Shown piece after piece: positions 18,309 through 27,468 of a DNA stretch of 64,000 bases (its first letter is position 1; each line of letters begins with the position of its first letter). Both the position numbers and the translations under genes were made by a program. The notes beneath the pieces were generated by a model that saw nothing but the letters and a program-made list of their open reading frames with translations, was not told the DNA's origin and ran no database searches. Source of the DNA: SAR324 cluster bacterium (lineage in GTDB: Bacteria > SAR324 > XYD2-FULL-50-16); NCBI GenBank assembly GCA_028282885.1, contig JANQGX010000012.1, forward strand, positions 1 to 64,000. The letters run 5' to 3'.

Positions 18309-19229
18309 GTGGGAAATTTTCTGATCAGAAGATTCTTCAACGGTATTCTCTCTCTCCTGGTGGTTGCGTTGATTATCTTCGTGTTGCTGAGAGCCATTCC
18401 CGGGGGGCCTTTCGATACTGAAAAGGCTGTGCAACCGGAGGTACTGAAAAACCTGGAGGCTTATTACGGCCTGGATAAGCCAGCCTGGAAACAATTCCTG
18501 ATCTATATCGCCAATGCCGTTCGGGGAGACCTGGGAGTTTCCTATTCTCAACTCGGGTATTCGGTTATGGATCTGATCAAGGACAAGCTTCCGGTTTCCG
18601 TGGAACTGGGGTTTTACGCGATGCTGTTGGCATTCGTGATGGGCATCCCTCTCGGGGTATTGGCAGCCTATTATCACAATACGGTGATTGACTATGTTTC
18701 CAGTTTTTTAGCCATCCTGGGTCGAAGTATCCCCAATATGGCTCTGGCGCCATTGCTGATTATTATTTTTGGTCTGACCCTGCGTTGGCTGCCGGTGGCC
18801 AGGTGGTCAACCCCGGATTCCAAAATCCTGCCTACCATTGCCCTGGGACTGGCCATTGCGGCCGCAATTACACGGCTGACACGAGCCAGCATGCTCCAGG
18901 TTATTCGGGATGACTACATCAGGACAGCCAGGGCCAGGGGGCTTTCCGAGAAACGGGTGATCTTCAAATACGCCCTCCGTAATGCCCTGCTGCCTGTCTT
19001 GTCCTATTCAGGCCCGCTTATTGCGGCAGTATTGACCGGGTCGCTGGTCATCGAAACGATTTTTGCCATACCGGGAATCGGTCGTTATTTTGTCATCAGC
19101 ATAACCAATCGAGACTACCCTGTGGTAATGGGAGTTTACCTGGTGTATGGCGCTTTTATCATCGTGATGAATATCATTGTGGATATTCTGTATGCCTGGG
19201 CAGATCCCAGAATCCGACTTACCAAGTAA
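18309..19229 (+). CDS. dppB: Peptide ABC transporter permease (DppB type)
   Basis: A 306-residue inner-membrane permease with six hydrophobic helices. The N-terminus MGNFLIRRFFNGILSLLVVA and the EAA-like loop (YIRTARARGLSEKRVIFKYALRNALLPV) are characteristic of DppB/OppB. The start is GTG at 18309 with AAGGAG at 18298-18303. It forms the transmembrane pore together with the DppC-type protein that starts five bases after its stop. Position in the murein-peptide unit suggests di/tripeptide import. Confidence 0.88.
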   Translation: MGNFLIRRFFNGILSLLVVALIIFVLLRAIPGGPFDTEKAVQPEVLKNLEAYYGLDKPAWKQFLIYIANAVRGDLGVSYSQLGYSVMDLIKDKLPVSVELGFYAMLLAFVMGIPLGVLAAYYHNTVIDYVSSFLAILGRSIPNMALAPLLIIIFGLTLRWLPVARWSTPDSKILPTIALGLAIAAAITRLTRASMLQVIRDDYIRTARARGLSEKRVIFKYALRNALLPVLSYSGPLIAAVLTGSLVIETIFAIPGIGRYFVISITNRDYPVVMGVYLVYGAFIIVMNIIVDILYAWADPRIRLTK

Positions 19230-19234
19230 ATTCC

Positions 19235-20197
19235 ATGAATTCGACCATAGATAATATCGACAAGGGGCAGGAGAACGTTACTTTCGAGAAAGGGGAAAGT
19301 CTCTCCTTGCTGGCTTGGTATCGATTCAAGAAAAACAAGCTTGCCGTTGCCAGCTCCGTTTTCATTGGCCTGCTGATTCTGGTTGCCATATTTGCAGATT
19401 GGGTCGCTCCTTCCCACTATGCCGCGGAAGACTTTATGAGCAGTTATCTGAAGCCGGGCAAGGATTTTCTGCTGGGAACCGATTTCCTGGGAAGAGACCT
19501 GCTCAGCCGGATTATATACGGAGCCAGGGTATCTCTCTCTGTTGCGGTAATAGGAACTCTCACCTCCTTTATTGTGGGGGTCAGCTATGGGATTGTTTCG
19601 GGTTATTTTGGAGGAAAGATCGACAACCTGATGATGAGGATTGTGGACATTCTTTATGCCGTGCCCACCATTCTGTTCGTCATCCTGATCATGGTCTATT
19701 TTCGGGCCGGGAAATCGGAGGAGTTTACGGGATTCAAAGCCCTGATGTACAACCTGGATGCTTCAATGGGAGGAATGCTGTTTATCTTTATCGGCATCGG
19801 CTTAACCGCCTGGTTACCCCTGGCGAGGATAACCCGGGGAGAGACACTGGCTGTGAAAGAGCGGGAGTATATTGAAGCAGCCGTGTCCCAGGGAATAGGA
19901 AGAAGACGAATTCTTTTCAAGCGGATTCTTCCGAATATCATGGGACCGCTGATCATCTACGCATCGGTTGAAATTCCAACAATGATACTGTACGAGGCTT
20001 TTCTCAGTTTCATCGGCCTGGGGGTTAATCCGCCGACACCAAGCTGGGGTGGAATGATTGCCGAGGGCATTCAGGGGATTCGGTCTTATCCTCACCTGAT
20101 CCTGTTTCCATCGCTGGCCATGACCTTAACCGTCCTGGCTTCCAATTTTATAGGAGACGGTCTCCGTGATGCCCTTGATCCAAAACTCAAGGATTGA
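19235..20197 (+). CDS. dppC: Peptide ABC transporter permease (DppC type)
   Basis: A 320-residue permease with the OppC/DppC N-terminal cytoplasmic segment, a first helix around 46-66 (ASSVFIGLLILVAIFADWVAP), the FLLGTDFLGRDLLSRIIYGARVSL motif region and an EAA loop (REYIEAAVSQGIGRRRILFKRILPN). A loop insert near residues 155-175 is longer than in E. coli DppC. The gene starts five bases after dppB. It is the second half of the transmembrane channel and contacts the ATPases encoded downstream. Confidence 0.88.
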   Translation: MNSTIDNIDKGQENVTFEKGESLSLLAWYRFKKNKLAVASSVFIGLLILVAIFADWVAPSHYAAEDFMSSYLKPGKDFLLGTDFLGRDLLSRIIYGARVSLSVAVIGTLTSFIVGVSYGIVSGYFGGKIDNLMMRIVDILYAVPTILFVILIMVYFRAGKSEEFTGFKALMYNLDASMGGMLFIFIGIGLTAWLPLARITRGETLAVKEREYIEAAVSQGIGRRRILFKRILPNIMGPLIIYASVEIPTMILYEAFLSFIGLGVNPPTPSWGGMIAEGIQGIRSYPHLILFPSLAMTLTVLASNFIGDGLRDALDPKLKD

Positions 20198-20237
20198 TCC
20201 AATCGCCTGAATCAACTTATTGATCGCATAACTCGAC

Positions 20238-21227
20238 ATGAAGCAAGACAACCAAAAAGACAATTTGCTGGTTGATATCCGAGACCTTAATGTTGCCTTT
20301 TTTCTGAGGCAGGGGGTGGCCAGGGCCCTGGCCAATCTGAATCTGCAAATCAAACGGGGAGAAACCCTGGGACTGGTCGGAGAATCAGGCTGTGGGAAAA
20401 GTGTAACCTCACTGGCGATCATGCAGTTGATCCCCGAACCGGGCAAGATCATGAGCGGTGAAATTCACTTCAATGGTGAGGACCTGATGAAAAAGAACCG
20501 GAAGCAGATGCGGAAGGTTCGTGCCAACTCAATCTCCATGATTTTTCAGGATCCCACCTCTGCCCTGAATCCGGTTCTGACGATAGGGGATCAGTTGACG
20601 GATACCATGATCGTTCACCAGAAGATGGGTAGGAAAGCGGCACGGGAAAAAGCCGAATTCCACTTAAATGAAGTGGGAATCTCAAATCCGGGGAGACAGC
20701 TTAAACAATATCCGCATGAATTGAGTGGCGGGATGAAGCAGCGGGTGATGATAGCCATGGCGCTCTCGAGCGAACCCGATCTTCTGATTGCTGATGAACC
20801 GACGACAGCCCTGGATGTGACGATTCAGGCACAGATCCTGGATCTGATGCTGGATCTGCAGCAAAAATACAATACCGCTATCCTGATGATCACCCACGAT
20901 CTGGGTGTCATAGCCGAAGTAACCGATCGGGTCGCGGTCATGTACGCCGGGAAAATCGTCGAACAAACCGATGTCAAAACCCTGTTCAAAGAGGCGCTGC
21001 ATCCCTATACAAACGGATTGATGAAGGCTATTCCGAGTGCGGTTGCTGATCTGGCAGATCATGAAAAGCTGTATACCATACCCGGCAATGTACCCACCCT
21101 GCTGGAACTGCCTCATGGCTGCTACTTTCAAAAGCGCTGCCATCTGGTCAGCGAAGAATGCCGATCCCGGCACCCGGAGTTTACGGAAAGATCCGCAGGG
21201 CATCTGGTAAGATGTTTTCATGTTTAG
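20238..21227 (+). CDS. dppD: Peptide ABC transporter ATP-binding protein (DppD type)
   Basis: A 329-residue ABC ATPase with Walker A GESGCGKS, Q-loop region MIFQDPTSALNP, ABC signature LSGGMKQR, Walker B LLIADEPTTALD and switch His in MITHDLG. The C-terminal oligopeptide extension has the cysteine-rich tail (CYFQKRCHLVSEECRSRHPEF) that carries an iron-sulphur site in some DppD proteins. It pairs with the DppF-type ATPase just downstream to power the permease. ATG at 20238 follows a 40-base gap with no strong ribosome site. Confidence 0.88.
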   Translation: MKQDNQKDNLLVDIRDLNVAFFLRQGVARALANLNLQIKRGETLGLVGESGCGKSVTSLAIMQLIPEPGKIMSGEIHFNGEDLMKKNRKQMRKVRANSISMIFQDPTSALNPVLTIGDQLTDTMIVHQKMGRKAAREKAEFHLNEVGISNPGRQLKQYPHELSGGMKQRVMIAMALSSEPDLLIADEPTTALDVTIQAQILDLMLDLQQKYNTAILMITHDLGVIAEVTDRVAVMYAGKIVEQTDVKTLFKEALHPYTNGLMKAIPSAVADLADHEKLYTIPGNVPTLLELPHGCYFQKRCHLVSEECRSRHPEFTERSAGHLVRCFHV

Positions 21228-21243
21228 CAAAATTGGAGATGGA

Positions 21244-22206
21244 ATGTCAGTCCTACTCAAGGTAAATAAAATCAAAACCTACTTCCCGATCAGACGTGGA
21301 TTGTTGCAACGGGTCATCGGACATGTAAAAGCTGTCGATGGGGTGGATTTCCACCTCAATGAGTTGGAAACACTGGGCATTGTCGGAGAAAGCGGTTGTG
21401 GGAAATCAACCGTGGGCAAAACCGTTCTGCACTTGATCCCCCCGACCGAGGGTGAGGTAATATTTGAAGGTGACAACCTGGAAGAGCTGAACGAAAAAGA
21501 GATGCAACAGAAGCGAATGCATATGCAGATGATCTTCCAGGACCCCTACATGTCCTTAAACCCCCGTTTAACCGTTCGTGAAATTATCACCGACGCCCCT
21601 GTTTACCACGGGTTGATTGATAGAAAGGATACCCGGAAACTGGCAATGAAACTGATGGATTTTGTCGGCTTGAGTTCAAGGCAGTTGAATCGTTTTCCCC
21701 ACGAGTTCAGCGGCGGGCAACGCCAGAGGATCTGTATAGCCAGGGCGCTTTCCCTCAATCCCAAGATGATTATCTGCGATGAGGCTGTTTCGGCACTGGA
21801 TGTATCCATCCAGGCTCAGATTCTAAATCTATTTAGAGATCTGCAGCAGGAGTTCAAGCTATCCTACCTGTTTATCAGCCACGACATGGGGGTGATCCGT
21901 TTTATTTCTGACAGGGTCGCCGTGATGTACCTGGGGCGCATTGTTGAATTGGCGGAAAAAAAAGAACTTTTCACCAATCCACTTCATCCCTATACCAAAG
22001 CACTGCTGTCCGCTATTCCCCTTCCGGACCCTGAACAGAAAAAGAAGCGTCAACCCCTCCAGGGAGAGGTTCCTAGTCCCACCAGGAACTACCCGGGATG
22101 TCCGTTTGCTGAACGATGTCCCATGGTGATTGAAGAGTGCTCTACCACAGTTCCACAGCTCACGGAGTTGGGGAACAATCACCAGGTAAGCTGTATCAGG
22201 GTCTGA
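21244..22206 (+). CDS. dppF: Peptide ABC transporter ATP-binding protein (DppF type)
   Basis: A 320-residue ABC ATPase with GESGCGKST, MIFQDPYMSLNP, signature FSGGQRQR, Walker B MIICDEAVSALD and FISHDMG. The tail (CPFAERCPMVIEECSTT) again has the oligopeptide-type cysteines. ATG at 21244 is preferred because GGAG lies five bases upstream. An ATG at 21220 would overlap dppD by eight bases. It completes the unit that begins with the endopeptidase. No terminator with a T-run follows, only a weak 8-bp inverted repeat at 22217-22255. Confidence 0.87.
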   Translation: MSVLLKVNKIKTYFPIRRGLLQRVIGHVKAVDGVDFHLNELETLGIVGESGCGKSTVGKTVLHLIPPTEGEVIFEGDNLEELNEKEMQQKRMHMQMIFQDPYMSLNPRLTVREIITDAPVYHGLIDRKDTRKLAMKLMDFVGLSSRQLNRFPHEFSGGQRQRICIARALSLNPKMIICDEAVSALDVSIQAQILNLFRDLQQEFKLSYLFISHDMGVIRFISDRVAVMYLGRIVELAEKKELFTNPLHPYTKALLSAIPLPDPEQKKKRQPLQGEVPSPTRNYPGCPFAERCPMVIEECSTTVPQLTELGNNHQVSCIRV

Positions 22207-23074
22207 GCACGAGAAAAATCATGATGTTTGATTGAGCTTTGTTTTCTTCATGATTGATGTGCAATACTTTGACACCCAAAAAGCGAATTCTCATCATCTT
22301 ATCTAAACATCCGGATTGTATCGCTTCAAAGCCTGATGAAGTGCTCAAACTATGCAGTCATAGCCGTGGTATCATTTCATCGGTAGCTGACAATTTTGGC
22401 CTGTCATAAATCCATATATAGATGAACATATTAAACAATTCCTCTAAATCATCAACGGAATCATCAGCAAATCATTCGGTTTTTTCGAGTTTTAATTGTC
22501 AATCGAAGCAAAATCATATAGATTAAACAATTAACAGATTGATAGCAGGTTTAATCAACTACAGATCATTCCGAGGAACCAACAGGGATCTCGTGGAAAG
22601 CTTTGTTTATGTATCGGTTTGATCGTGTTCCCGGACGTGTTTCAGAACTTTACCAAGCTTCCGGAATCATCCAATCTCCCAAACATGTTTTTAGTACAAA
22701 CTGCTAACCGGGTATTGATATTGGTGAGTTAGAGCTTTGTTCAAGTACATTACGTTCAGTATACTAATCGCGGACCATCATAATATTACAGCCAGTTGAC
22801 TTTCTAGCTAAAACAAGACAGGTAAGTTGCGACCGTAACATTTGATGGCAGGCAGCCGAACAGGTGAGGTTGTGCAACGGGCAGCTCGTTTTGCTTGATG
22901 CTTCAATTCGGAGGGTAAAAGGAATCGAAGCGATATATCGCACCCTGAATGTTAGTCCTGAGATCAATTATTTTCTTTGTAAGTAGTCAATGTTTGGAAA
23001 TCGCCCGCAAAGTGCTTCGGGATTAACCAGTTTTGTAAGGTTGTTTCCATCAATCTAACGTTTTCATTACATCC
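22207..23074. other. Gene-free region of about 870 bases
   Basis: No credible gene, RNA or operator is seen. The sequence is AT-rich and all reading frames are broken by stops. An 8-bp inverted repeat (AATCATGA at 22217, TCATGATT at 22248) lies just past the permease unit and might end its transcript weakly. The gap marks the boundary between the peptide-salvage block and the accessory aminotransferase/channel block. Confidence 0.45.
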
Positions 23075-24337
23075 ATGAGTTTATCCAGTATCGATGTGTT
23101 TGATGCATTGGAATCAGAAGTACGGTCCTACATTAGGTCTTATCCTGCTTTATTCTCCAAAGCAAAAGGTTCGCTTATCTATGATCAGTCCGGAAAAGCC
23201 TATATCGATTTTTTTGGTGGTGCCGGGTCCCTTAATTATGGCCACAATCATCCGAAAATCATCAAAAAGGTTGTCGACTATTTACTGGCGGATGGTATTG
23301 TTCAGAGCCTTGATATGGCAACGGAAGCCAAAGAGATCTTTTTAAAGGAGTTTAACCGGATAATTCAATCTCCAAGGCATCTTTCTTACAAAATTCAGTT
23401 TGCCGGACCTACCGGTACAAATGGAATTGAATGTGCTCTGAAAATAGCTCGTATGGCAAAAAAAAGGCCAGGTATCATCGCATTTACAAATTCTTACCAT
23501 GGTCATTCCCTCGGCTCACTCGCTGTGACATCGAATTCTTATTACAAGAACAGTTACTTTGGGATTCCGGGCAATACTGTTTTTATGCCTTTTGATAAAT
23601 ACCTGGGGAAAGATATCAATACTCTGGAGATACTGAAAAAGTATTTGGATGATTGCAGCAGTGGAGTTGATACACCTGCCGGAATAATTCTGGAAACAAT
23701 TCAGATAGAAGGGGGTATCAACGTCGCATCAAATCAGTGGTTGCAAGAGCTGTCCGAAATCTGCCGGCAATACGACATCTTGTTGATCGTTGATGATATT
23801 CAAGCGGGCATTGGGAGAACCGGCAAATTTTTTAGTTTCGAAAACGCGGGATTAAAACCTGATATCGTGGTTCTTTCCAAATCGATTGGCTCCGGATTTC
23901 CACTTTCCTGTGTTTTGATGAAACCAGAAATTGATGTCTGGAAACCAGGTCAACATACAGGAACATTCAGGGGTAACAATATCAGCTTTGTTGCAGGTAC
24001 GGCTGCACTTGAGTTCTGGGAGGAGGAAACATTTGAAAAGTCCATCGCAGAAAAATCACTGAATCTCAAATCAGGTCTGGAGGAAATCTGTCAACGATTC
24101 CCTGATCAAAAGATGACCATCCGCGGTCAGGGGATGTTGTACGGATTGGAAATCTTGCCTAATGGATTTGCAGCCAAGGTATCCAGAAAAGCATTTAAAA
24201 ACGGATTACTGATTGAACTAGCTGGAGCTAAGGGATCTGTTTTGAAGTTCTTACCCGCCTTAAACATACCGAATCAACTTCTCACGGAGGGATTGAAAAT
24301 TGTAAAACAGAGCATTCAGGATGTTATCAAAGGATAG
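23075..24337 (+). CDS. Class III aminotransferase, EctB-like (diaminobutyrate-2-oxoglutarate aminotransferase)
   Basis: PLP enzyme of 420 residues closely resembling EctB, which converts aspartate semialdehyde and glutamate to L-2,4-diaminobutyrate, the first step of ectoine synthesis. The EctB-like opening is clear (LESEVRSYIRSYPALFSKAK, DFFGGAGSLNYGHNHP), as are FAGPTGTNGIECALK, YHGHSLGSLAVTS and the PLP lysine in VVLSKSIGSG (about 269). No ectA or ectC homologue is in the window, so either ectoine genes lie elsewhere or the enzyme feeds another diaminobutyrate-derived product. The next gene, 63 bases on, encodes a mechanosensitive-type channel fusion, which suggests an osmotic link. No strong ribosome site is seen. 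Confidence 0.8.
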   Translation: MSLSSIDVFDALESEVRSYIRSYPALFSKAKGSLIYDQSGKAYIDFFGGAGSLNYGHNHPKIIKKVVDYLLADGIVQSLDMATEAKEIFLKEFNRIIQSPRHLSYKIQFAGPTGTNGIECALKIARMAKKRPGIIAFTNSYHGHSLGSLAVTSNSYYKNSYFGIPGNTVFMPFDKYLGKDINTLEILKKYLDDCSSGVDTPAGIILETIQIEGGINVASNQWLQELSEICRQYDILLIVDDIQAGIGRTGKFFSFENAGLKPDIVVLSKSIGSGFPLSCVLMKPEIDVWKPGQHTGTFRGNNISFVAGTAALEFWEEETFEKSIAEKSLNLKSGLEEICQRFPDQKMTIRGQGMLYGLEILPNGFAAKVSRKAFKNGLLIELAGAKGSVLKFLPALNIPNQLLTEGLKIVKQSIQDVIKG

Positions 24338-24400
24338 GTGCCACTTATCATTGTTGTTATATCAAAAAAGCATGTCACTGATAATAAATAACCAGGTTTA

Positions 24401-27400
24401 ATGAAAGTTATGACCATAAAAAAGTTGCTCGGGTTTGTATTCTTTTTGCTAGTTGTTGGAATTCTCGGCGTTGTTGGAACTCAGTGGATCAACTCCGGAC
24501 ATAATTTGGAAGAATTTCAACTGGCTGTAATCGGTCCAATGGATCATGAACACGACGCAGGAAACTCGTTTTATCGTGCCGCACAACTGCTAATCGACGA
24601 AAATAAGAAGAATTTCGAGCAACAAGGCTTCAAAATAGTTCTCAGGAAGTTCAATGATAAAAACGACAAAAGACTAGCCCGGGAGTTGGCTTCGAAAATC
24701 GGACAAGATAATCTTATCTTAGGAACCATCGGTCACAACTACAGTTCCGTATCATTAGCAGCAGCGGAGCTGTATAAAGACGCTAAAATACCCGTCATCA
24801 GCCCTACTTCAACCAATATAAACGTCACAAAAGATAATGATTGGTTTTTTAGAACCATTTTCAATGATGAAGACCAAGGGCAATTTCTGGGCTACTACTC
24901 AAAGCTCATCCTAAAGAAAAGCCATGCTGTTATCATCAAAGAAGACTTACCATACGGGAGCCTGTTGGCCAGAGAATTTGAGACTTCGGCTGAAAGCATC
25001 GGACTTAGAATCCGAGCCAGTCATACCTACTCAACATCAAAAGAGAAGTTCGACCAAGATCTCGCCACCATCATAACGTCTTTGAAAGGACTAAACAAAA
25101 CAGATTTAATATTTATTTCGGGACATTATCAAGAAGGTATCAAGCTTGTCAGAATGTTGCGGGATGAGCAGATTGAAAACTTAATTTTAACCCCTGATTC
25201 ATATTCCCATCCGAGTTTTATTTCCGGATTTTCAGCCCTGCCAAAAGAAATTGAGCGTCCCGGCTACTATTCCAACGGTTTATTAGTAGCAATGCCTATC
25301 CTCTATGAATCAGCCAATGCCAAAGCCCAGGCTTTTTACCAGGGGTATATATCGAAATATGGAGAGGAGCCTGACTGGAGAGCTGCTTATGCCTATGATG
25401 CCATGCTTCTTTTTGTTAGTGCCATCGAAAGAACATCAATAACCGGCACCGGTAAATCAACTGCTGACAAACGAGCAGTCATCAAAAATTATCTGCAATC
25501 CATGAGCAGCCCGGCACAATCTGTGGAAGGTGTGACCGGATTGAATTATTTTGATGATTCAGGTAACAGTTCCAAACCAATTACTATCGGAAAGTACAAG
25601 AACACAAGATTGGCACCGGCTTTAACCCAGCTAAGTCCAATCGGTGATATCAAAGATATACCGGATTTGCGGGAAGCAATAAAGGAAGAGTCTGTGGTGA
25701 AATTTGGTAATCGATATATGTATAAAACCAATATTGTTTACACCGGAGTTGAGCTGAATAAAATAAAAGACATTGATCTGGAGACAAGTACGTTTACAGC
25801 GGATTTTGATGTTTGGTTTCGTTACGGTGGTAGTGTTGATGTGCGGGATATTGAGTTTCTGAATGCTGAAAAACCAATTCAATTGAAGATGCCCATCGAA
25901 GAAATTCAGTTGGGAAAAAGACTATATAGACGATATAAAATCACAGGCCGGCTCCAGATGAATTCTTTCCATCCATCAGGCCCAAACAGACATGTTTTTG
26001 GAGTATCGTTTGTTCATAAATCGCTACCGCGCGATAACCTTATTTTCATTATTGATACAATCGGTGGCGCAGATGTTTCAGTGCTTGCATCTGAGCGTAC
26101 CAAAACGATTTTCCCCCAGGATTTCAAGTGGTTTCCGCAGGTCTCCTGGTCCCAACAAGGTGTCTATCACCGCAAAATCCTTGGAAATATTAATCACATC
26201 GATAAACCCGCCAATACGATCAGCTATTCGCAGTTTATGTCTGGAACAGAAGTTGCGAAAAGCTCATTTGATCTTCAAAGCGAACTGGAATCAAATCGCA
26301 TTGCTTATGTTTTGATAGTTATTTGCATTGCAACAGGCTTGTTATTTCAGCGTAAAGTTCAACTTATAAACAGGTTTTACTGGTGGATCCGATTCTCTAA
26401 TAAACAGCGACGATCCGAATATCCGATCTCGCAAAACCGTAGGAGAGCAGGTTACTCTTACTATCTACCTCACTCTGAGGAAAAACCAAAAAAATACCGG
26501 AGACGGAGTACAGATCCATTAATAACAGATGCACAAGGATGGTGGTTCACATCGCTGGCGATGATCGTTGCGCTTTATGCAGCTGAATCGGTTGCAACAA
26601 GTATGGCGTTTACATACGTTGATTCGGACTTCATGGGGAAAATCATTCAGTTTTTTTACCTGATGTGGTGGTTTGTACCCGCATATATTACCGCCTCCAC
26701 TGTTCGACGATTCTTCTGGCGTTTCGTCGAGCAGAAATCAAGAAGAGAGGTGCCGGAATTTATCAAAATGTTTCTAACATTTTTGATTTATTCACTAATG
26801 GTATTAGGTATTATTGCATTCGTTTATGATCAGAAAATCACCAGTATCATTGGAACATCAGGAATATTTTTGATGATTATCGGACTTGCTGTGCAGATGA
26901 ATATCTCCAACGTTGTTGCAGGTCTGGTGCTGAATATGGAAAAGAGTATTAACATCGGGGATTGGGTCATTATTGGTGATATGAAAGAAGGGAAAGTGAT
27001 TGAGATGAATTGGCGAACAACTAAAATCATGACCCGAAATGACGTTATTTTAAATATACCGAACAATACAATTTCTGAAGTTGAGTTCACAAATTTTTCC
27101 TCCCCTAAAAACCTTGCCTGTCTTTGGCATTTTATCGATCTGGAGCAAAATGTCCCATACGAGAAAGCACGGAACGCGTTATTAACAGCGCTTAATAACG
27201 TTCCAGAGGTCGTGGATCCGATCGTCAGTTTTAATACCTTCACCCATTGGTCTGCCAAATATTTGATCATGTATAGCATTGAGGATTATGGTGCCAGATT
27301 TCGAATCAAAAAAGTGATCTGGGAGGAGACACTCAAATGCCTGGAGAAAAGTAACATCAGGATTGCATCCATGAAATTCGATGATTCCATCATCCGTGAA

Positions 27401-27403
27401 TAA
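24401..27403 (+). CDS. Fusion protein: periplasmic type I binding domain + beta-rich domain + MscS channel
   Basis: A 1000-residue inner-membrane protein. After an N-terminal anchor (about 8-29), residues 38-410 form a type I periplasmic-binding domain (FQLAVIGPM, ILGTIGHNYSSVS, PVISPTSTN, WRAAYAYDAMLLF) like branched-chain amino acid receptors. Residues 435-630 are beta-rich, with TFTADFDVWFRYGG and VDVRDIEFLNA, reminiscent of the ligand-binding domain of pentameric ligand-gated channels. TM helices at about 633-653, 715-738, 747-768, 790-809 and 815-840 then lead into a canonical MscS pore and beta domain (IGLAVQMNISNVVAGLVL, GDWVIIGDMKEGKV). The architecture suggests a channel gated by a bound solute as well as tension. 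It lies between an EctB-like enzyme and a kelch protein on the same strand. Confidence 0.8.
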   Translation: MKVMTIKKLLGFVFFLLVVGILGVVGTQWINSGHNLEEFQLAVIGPMDHEHDAGNSFYRAAQLLIDENKKNFEQQGFKIVLRKFNDKNDKRLARELASKIGQDNLILGTIGHNYSSVSLAAAELYKDAKIPVISPTSTNINVTKDNDWFFRTIFNDEDQGQFLGYYSKLILKKSHAVIIKEDLPYGSLLAREFETSAESIGLRIRASHTYSTSKEKFDQDLATIITSLKGLNKTDLIFISGHYQEGIKLVRMLRDEQIENLILTPDSYSHPSFISGFSALPKEIERPGYYSNGLLVAMPILYESANAKAQAFYQGYISKYGEEPDWRAAYAYDAMLLFVSAIERTSITGTGKSTADKRAVIKNYLQSMSSPAQSVEGVTGLNYFDDSGNSSKPITIGKYKNTRLAPALTQLSPIGDIKDIPDLREAIKEESVVKFGNRYMYKTNIVYTGVELNKIKDIDLETSTFTADFDVWFRYGGSVDVRDIEFLNAEKPIQLKMPIEEIQLGKRLYRRYKITGRLQMNSFHPSGPNRHVFGVSFVHKSLPRDNLIFIIDTIGGADVSVLASERTKTIFPQDFKWFPQVSWSQQGVYHRKILGNINHIDKPANTISYSQFMSGTEVAKSSFDLQSELESNRIAYVLIVICIATGLLFQRKVQLINRFYWWIRFSNKQRRSEYPISQNRRRAGYSYYLPHSEEKPKKYRRRSTDPLITDAQGWWFTSLAMIVALYAAESVATSMAFTYVDSDFMGKIIQFFYLMWWFVPAYITASTVRRFFWRFVEQKSRREVPEFIKMFLTFLIYSLMVLGIIAFVYDQKITSIIGTSGIFLMIIGLAVQMNISNVVAGLVLNMEKSINIGDWVIIGDMKEGKVIEMNWRTTKIMTRNDVILNIPNNTISEVEFTNFSSPKNLACLWHFIDLEQNVPYEKARNALLTALNNVPEVVDPIVSFNTFTHWSAKYLIMYSIEDYGARFRIKKVIWEETLKCLEKSNIRIASMKFDDSIIRE

Positions 27404-27468
27404 TTCGTTTAGCATCGATTAAAAAACCATTGACGCATACAGGATTTGAAAAATAGATAGTTAATACA

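Noticed and set aside
20682..21275. 197-codon minus-strand frame
   Set aside because: Antisense to the two peptide-transport ATPase genes; its translation shows no family features.
22217..22255. AATCATGA/TCATGATT inverted repeat after the permease genes
   Set aside because: Only 8 AT-rich base pairs with a 23-base loop. Too weak to call as a terminator.
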